Shown here piece by piece: positions 60,073 through 64,000 of a DNA stretch of 64,000 bases (position 1 is the first letter of the stretch; every line of letters starts with the position of its first letter). Both the position numbers and the translations under genes were made by a program. The DNA comes from Bacillus sp. X1(2014) (lineage in GTDB: Bacteria; Bacillota; Bacilli; Bacillales_B; DSM-18226). The notes beneath the pieces are model-generated. The model made no database searches, was not told the origin of the DNA, and saw only the letters and a program-made list of their open reading frames with translations. The stretch is taken from NCBI RefSeq assembly GCF_007678255.1, contig NZ_VEED01000005.1, positions 124,001 to 188,000 of the forward strand. The letters run 5' to 3'.

Positions 60073-61380
60073 ATGAAAATTAGCAAGTGGTTACCTGCTG
60101 TGGCCGCATCTCTACTGTTGATATCTGGCTGCAGCTCAACAAGTTCAGGTTCTTCCAGCTCCAAAGGTAAGGTTGAAATTTCAATCTATGCAAATAACCA
60201 AGGCGGGACAGAATATTTAAACTATCTGCAAAACGATGTCATTAAAGGATTTGAAGCGAAGAATCCGAACATTAAAGTCAAGCTTGTTAAAAACTCCGAT
60301 CCCGAAGGCTTGGCTAAACAGCAGTTAGCTGCAGGAGGCGGACCGGATGTCGTTAACTTAAATGGTCCAACTTCCGCTCAGGATTTTGCGGCCGCAAACT
60401 ATTTGCTCCCTTTAGATGAGTATGCCAAGAAATATAAGTGGGCGGATCGTTATTATCCGTGGGCCTATCAAACCGTTCAAGCAAATGGGAAGCAGGTTGC
60501 TCTGCCAGGTACTTATGAAACATTAGTAGTTTACTATAACAAAGATATGTTCAAGCAAAATGGCTGGGAAATTCCAACAAGCTATGATGAACTACTAACT
60601 CTTAGTAAAAAAATGGACGATAAGGGAGTTATCCCATTTGCGTTTGGAAGCTCTGACTTTAAAGCTGCCAATGAATGGTGGCTGTCCTTAGCCTTCAATG
60701 AAACCGTCGGGGCCGACGACTTTAAAAAGGTTTTAACGGGGGAAATACCTTGGAATAGTCCAGAAATGAAGGAAGCGATTACGAAATTAAACAACCTTTG
60801 GAAAGACGGTTATATAAACGATAAACAATCCCAAGCAATTACCCTTGATGATGCGACCACCCTGTTTATGAGTGGGAAAGCTGCGATGAAAATGGAAGGG
60901 ACTTGGATGTTATCTACACTAAAGGGAAGTCCGCCGCCATTTGATTGGGATGTATTTACTATGCCTTCTTGGAAAGATGGAGTTGAGGCTAATCTGCCAC
61001 TTGCCTTGGGTGCAGCCGTGGGTATTAACAAAAATTCTAAGCATCCAGATGAGACGGCCAAATTACTTGATTGGATGCACAGTAATGAAAATGCCGAAAA
61101 ACTCCTGGAACTTGGTGGATTCCTGCCAATTAACGGCATGAAAGCAGGGAATCTGGAACCACATGTTCAAAAATCTTTTGATTTACTAAACGATGCAATG
61201 GCTAATAATCAAACTGGTTATGCTGCCTGGACGTATTGGCCGCCATCGGCTGAAACCTTTGCATGGAGTAATATTGAATCTGTGTGGTTAGGCCAGATTG
61301 ATGTTGATACGTATTTGGAAAAGCTACAAAAAGAATTTGAAAAAGACAAAGAGAAGGGGAAATTATTCAAATTTAACTAG
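60073..61380 (+). CDS. ABC transporter sugar-binding lipoprotein
   Basis: A 435-residue family-1 extracellular solute-binding protein. The signal peptide ends in the lipobox LISGCSS (Cys about 23), followed by a Ser-rich linker. The MalE-like fold carries the marker segments SIYANNQGGTEYLNYL, GGPDVVNLNGP and AMKMEGTWMLS. GGGGGAAAGGG lies before ATG 60073. It delivers an oligosaccharide or glycoside to the permeases; the ligand is not evident. It is under the YesMN-type regulators and probably CcpA. Confidence 0.92.
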   Translation: MKISKWLPAVAASLLLISGCSSTSSGSSSSKGKVEISIYANNQGGTEYLNYLQNDVIKGFEAKNPNIKVKLVKNSDPEGLAKQQLAAGGGPDVVNLNGPTSAQDFAAANYLLPLDEYAKKYKWADRYYPWAYQTVQANGKQVALPGTYETLVVYYNKDMFKQNGWEIPTSYDELLTLSKKMDDKGVIPFAFGSSDFKAANEWWLSLAFNETVGADDFKKVLTGEIPWNSPEMKEAITKLNNLWKDGYINDKQSQAITLDDATTLFMSGKAAMKMEGTWMLSTLKGSPPPFDWDVFTMPSWKDGVEANLPLALGAAVGINKNSKHPDETAKLLDWMHSNENAEKLLELGGFLPINGMKAGNLEPHVQKSFDLLNDAMANNQTGYAAWTYWPPSAETFAWSNIESVWLGQIDVDTYLEKLQKEFEKDKEKGKLFKFN

Positions 61381-61405
61381 GAGGAATCTTTTCCTCCTCT
61401 TTTTT
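61379..61405 (+). terminator. Attenuating hairpin between binding-protein and permease genes
   Basis: An 8-bp stem (AGGAGGAA with TTCCTCCT), TCTT loop and T-rich tail begin at the stop codon. It would give an excess of binding protein over permease, as is common in such operons. Confidence 0.8.
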
Positions 61406-61432
61406 TCTTAATAGAAAGGAGGAACAACGAAA

Positions 61433-62356
61433 GTGAGTGCAGATTTAGCTGTTATGAAAGAGTCGATACACATACAAAAAAAGAATCGAAAAAACTGGAA
61501 AAAAGCCATCGTCCCTTGGCTGTTCCTTACACCAGCTATGCTGTTAATAATCCTGGTAGTAGCAGGTCCAACCATCGGCACTTTAATTCTGTCATTAACC
61601 GATTGGGATGGTATTCAGCCGCCCCAATTCATTGGTCTAGAAAACTACCAATCTCTCCTTTCAGATCCTAACTTCTTCGCGGCGTTAGGGAATAACTTTA
61701 AGTGGATGGCACTTTTTTGTACTGTTCCGATTATTTTTGCGTTAATCATTGCCTATATGGTTAGTAAAGTAAAACGGGGACAAATGTTTTACCGTTCGAC
61801 GTTTTTTCTTCCCCAAATCGTTTCAACCGTGGTTAGTGCGAAAGTATGGGCATGGATATACAACCCATTTTTTGGGATTAACACACTGTTAACTAAATGG
61901 GGCTTTCATAATGTGCCCATGTGGTTAGGAGATCCGGCGATTGCCTTGCTTTCCGTTGCATTAGTGGATGGATGGAGATATTGGGGTTTCTTGATGGTTC
62001 TTATCTTAACGGCCCTACATCAAACGGATAAAAGTTTGGAAGAAGCGGCAATCGTCGAAGGTGCCAATAAAGTTCAGATTTTCTGGTATGTCATCCTTCC
62101 GCAATTACGTCCGACACTGATGTTAATTCTGATGTTAACGATGATTTGGTCGTTTGCTGCGTTTGATTATGTGTTCGTTATGACCAATGGCGGTCCAGGG
62201 AATGCAACGGAATTAATCAGCACCTACATGTATAAGGAAGCTCTGCAAAATCAAGCACCTGGTTATGCTAGCTCGATTGCTTTAGCCATGGCTGTACTGA
62301 GCGGGATTATCATCGCTATTTTCGGAATATTGAAAAAGAAAGGTTGGGATATGTAA
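61433..62356 (+). CDS. ABC sugar transporter permease (MalF/UgpA type)
   Basis: A 307-residue permease with six membrane helices. The EAA loop that docks the ATPase is EEAAIVEGANKVQIFWYVILPQL in layout (about residue 203). The start is GTG with AAAGGAGGA upstream. Its TAA overlaps the next permease start (TAATG). No ATPase gene is visible; a shared MsmK-type ATPase is likely encoded elsewhere. Confidence 0.93.
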   Translation: MSADLAVMKESIHIQKKNRKNWKKAIVPWLFLTPAMLLIILVVAGPTIGTLILSLTDWDGIQPPQFIGLENYQSLLSDPNFFAALGNNFKWMALFCTVPIIFALIIAYMVSKVKRGQMFYRSTFFLPQIVSTVVSAKVWAWIYNPFFGINTLLTKWGFHNVPMWLGDPAIALLSVALVDGWRYWGFLMVLILTALHQTDKSLEEAAIVEGANKVQIFWYVILPQLRPTLMLILMLTMIWSFAAFDYVFVMTNGGPGNATELISTYMYKEALQNQAPGYASSIALAMAVLSGIIIAIFGILKKKGWDM

Positions 62357-63183
62357 TGAAAAATAAACCTTTTGAGGTTGTTTCCCGCCACTTCTTCCTA
62401 TTTTGTGTTTTTCTCTTTGCTGTAGGTCCGCTCATGCTGTTATTCATGAATGCCTTTAAGCCAAAGGAAGAGTTTTTAACGAGTCCGTTTGGCCTGCCTT
62501 CAAAAATAACTTTTGAGAATATGATGGCCGCATGGACGGAAGGGCAGTATGGGCAGGCCTTTATTAATAGTTTACTAGTGGGACTGGCCACCATCATCAT
62601 TGTTTGTATCAGTGGTGGATTTGCGGCCTATGCCTTATCTAAATATGAATTTAAAGGGCAAAGTGCGATTATGGCGTTCTTACTGCTAACCATGTCTGTA
62701 CCAATGGGATTATTTCTCGTTCCATTATTCTATGTGTGGCAAAATTTACACCTCATGGATTCCTTGTTTGGTTTGATTATCATCTATAGCGGCATCTTCC
62801 TACCGTTTAATATCTTCTTGCTAAGGTCCTTTTTTATCGGAATTCCAAAGGAACTCCTCGAAAGTGCGAGGGTAGATGGCTGTAACGAGTTTCAAGTTTT
62901 TATGAAATTAATGGTTCCATTATCAAAGCCTGTATTTTTAACGGTGGCTTTATTGGTTGGACTTTGGACTTGGAATGAATTTTTCTTTGCAAATGCGTTT
63001 ATTCAGTCGGATGAGTTACGAACCGTTTCAACGAAGTATTTAGCGTTTGTCGGTAGTTTTAGTTCGGATTGGAGCAAGGTTTCAGCAGCTGGTCTAATTT
63101 CTACTCTGCCGATGGTCATTCTTTACCTATTCTTACAGCGTCAATTTATTGAAGGTCTAACTGAAGGTAGTATTAAAGGTTAA
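62356..63183 (+). CDS. ABC sugar transporter permease (MalG/UgpE type)
   Basis: A 275-residue second permease with six helices and EAA loop LLESARVDGCNEFQVFMKLMVPL (in layout, about 173). ATG 62356 overlaps the stop of the first permease. The preceding in-frame ATG at 62344 lies within that gene and lacks its own ribosome binding site. Heterodimeric pore with the MalF-type permease. Confidence 0.93.
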   Translation: MKNKPFEVVSRHFFLFCVFLFAVGPLMLLFMNAFKPKEEFLTSPFGLPSKITFENMMAAWTEGQYGQAFINSLLVGLATIIIVCISGGFAAYALSKYEFKGQSAIMAFLLLTMSVPMGLFLVPLFYVWQNLHLMDSLFGLIIIYSGIFLPFNIFLLRSFFIGIPKELLESARVDGCNEFQVFMKLMVPLSKPVFLTVALLVGLWTWNEFFFANAFIQSDELRTVSTKYLAFVGSFSSDWSKVSAAGLISTLPMVILYLFLQRQFIEGLTEGSIKG

Positions 63184-63198
63184 TAGGGAGGAATTAAT

Positions 63199-64000
63199 AT
63201 GAGTCAAATAAATGTAAATCAGATTACAAATGTAAAAAAGGGCAGTCGTATTCCATCGGATTATATTGAAAAGGTGTACGCTGGATGGCTTGGTAAGGTC
63301 ATTGGGGTCCGTCATGGTGGGAATGTTGAAGGCTGGACTTATGAGCGCCTTGAAAGAACGTATGGGGTGATCACTGGGTATTTACATGAATTTAAGAATT
63401 TTGCAGCTGATGATGATACGAACGGTCCGATGTTCTTTTTACGAGCGCTCGAAGATTTTACTCATACTAGTGAAATTACGGCTGAACAAATGGGATTAAC
63501 TCTCTTGAATTACGCTCCTGATGGGCATGGCTTCTTTTGGTGGGGCGGGTACGGAAAATCGACAGAACATACCGCCTACCTCAATTTAAAAAATGGAATC
63601 ACAGCCCCTCGTTCTGGATCCATTGAACAAAATGGTCATGCGGTGGCAGAGCAAATTGGCGGTCAAATTTTCATCGATGTCTGGGGACTTGTGGCTCCTG
63701 GAAATCCACAGCTAGCAGCAGAGTATGCCGGTAAAATGGCGAGTGTCACCCATGATGGCAACGGAAAATACGGCGGAGAGTTTATAGCTGCTTGTATAGC
63801 GCAAGCTTTTGTGGAAAAAGATATTGAAAAAATCATTGAAGCCGGTTTGTCGGTGATTCCAGCGGATAGCGAATATTCTCGGATGACCAGGGATGTGATT
63901 CGGTTTTACAAAGAGAATCACTCCGGTTGGCGTGATTGCTTTAAGTTTGTTCAAGCGAATTATGGCTATGACCGTTATCCAGGTGTCTGCCATATTATTC
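63199..64000 (+). CDS. ADP-ribosylglycohydrolase-family protein, N-terminal part
   Basis: An open frame from ATG 63199 (GGGAGGA upstream) runs off the window end after 267 codons. Translation begins MSQINVNQITNVKKGSRIPS; DYIEKVYAGWLGKVIGVRHGG is the family start and the acidic ADDDTNGPMFF matches the Mg-binding motif of DraG/ARH enzymes. The family removes ADP-ribose or cleaves other glycosidic bonds. As the first gene after the sugar permeases it may act on the imported glycoside instead of on proteins. Confidence 0.87.
   Translation, partial: MSQINVNQITNVKKGSRIPSDYIEKVYAGWLGKVIGVRHGGNVEGWTYERLERTYGVITGYLHEFKNFAADDDTNGPMFFLRALEDFTHTSEITAEQMGLTLLNYAPDGHGFFWWGGYGKSTEHTAYLNLKNGITAPRSGSIEQNGHAVAEQIGGQIFIDVWGLVAPGNPQLAAEYAGKMASVTHDGNGKYGGEFIAACIAQAFVEKDIEKIIEAGLSVIPADSEYSRMTRDVIRFYKENHSGWRDCFKFVQANYGYDRYPGVCHII

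Noticed and set aside
1..64000. tRNA, rRNA, CRISPR arrays, prophage or insertion-sequence genes
   Set aside because: None was recognised on reading either strand; no spaced identical repeats, transposase motifs or tRNA-like cloverleaf sequences were found by eye.

Overview
The window looks like the chromosome of an aerobic, soil-type member of the Bacillaceae (Neobacillus/Bacillus-like). It is AT-rich, with strong AGGAGG-type ribosome binding sites, TTG and GTG starts, and sigma-A promoters with 16-18 bp spacers. Close homologues of classic Bacillus/Staphylococcus proteins (CadC/CadA, OhrA/OhrR, PhoD-TatA-TatC, CorA, a B. cereus-type fluoride riboswitch) support this. I saw no rRNA, tRNA, CRISPR array, prophage or transposase gene.

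Layout. 1-10.9 kb holds housekeeping and stress genes: an S9 peptidase end, GNAT, CorA, a divergent AraC regulator/PhyH dioxygenase pair, a PAS-GGDEF-EAL gene broken by one amber codon, an SPFH protein, a fluoride riboswitch with tandem crcB genes, a cation diffusion facilitator and a duplicated DUF1259 protein. 11-21.3 kb is an iron/surface-glycan island. Two Fur-box promoters drive a lipoprotein and a membrane-anchored protein plus an FTR1 iron permease. These are interleaved with UDP-glucuronate 4-epimerase, a flippase-like protein, a membrane phosphodiesterase-like enzyme, a polyprenol-phosphate-type glycosyltransferase, a GT-C glycosyltransferase and UDP-glucose dehydrogenase. 21.3-24 kb is a BlaI/M56 regulator pair next to a DoxX-DsbA module that shares its operators.

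24.1-34.3 kb is devoted to metals and Tat export. It contains a minus-strand operon of Tat-type multicopper oxidase, ZIP transporter and a private TatA (24107-24277), then cadC and a cadA whose first metal-binding Cys codon is TGA, then phoD-tatA-tatC and CopC/CopD-like genes. 34.4-40.1 kb is a putative amine catabolic locus: an MSOX-type oxidase, an MFS transporter, a histidine-ammonia-lyase homologue that has lost the Ala-Ser-Gly cofactor motif, and an AraC-type regulator. 40.2-41.3 kb is ohrA/ohrR.

41.4-55.2 kb is a complete-looking aromatic degradation cluster. It has an alpha/beta hydrolase, IclR regulator, MFS importer, cupin, extradiol dioxygenase, SDR, ThDP enzyme, aldehyde dehydrogenase, aspartate-dehydrogenase-like protein, Rieske oxygenase alpha and beta, diol dehydrogenase and a double VOC protein. 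Its upstream regions carry repeated TGTTTT-N6-AAAACA palindromes. A GC-rich MITE-like repeat sits inside the cluster. 55.4-64 kb holds galE, a small HNH protein, and a YesMN-type two-component system with a sugar ABC transporter and the start of an ADP-ribosylglycohydrolase-family gene.

The most interesting points are the Fur-bounded uronic-acid glycan/iron permease island, the MIO-less ammonia-lyase homologue with its neighbours, the TGA at a catalytic-type Cys in cadA, and the compact self-consistent operator set of the aromatic cluster. All functional assignments rest on motif reading; no database search was run.
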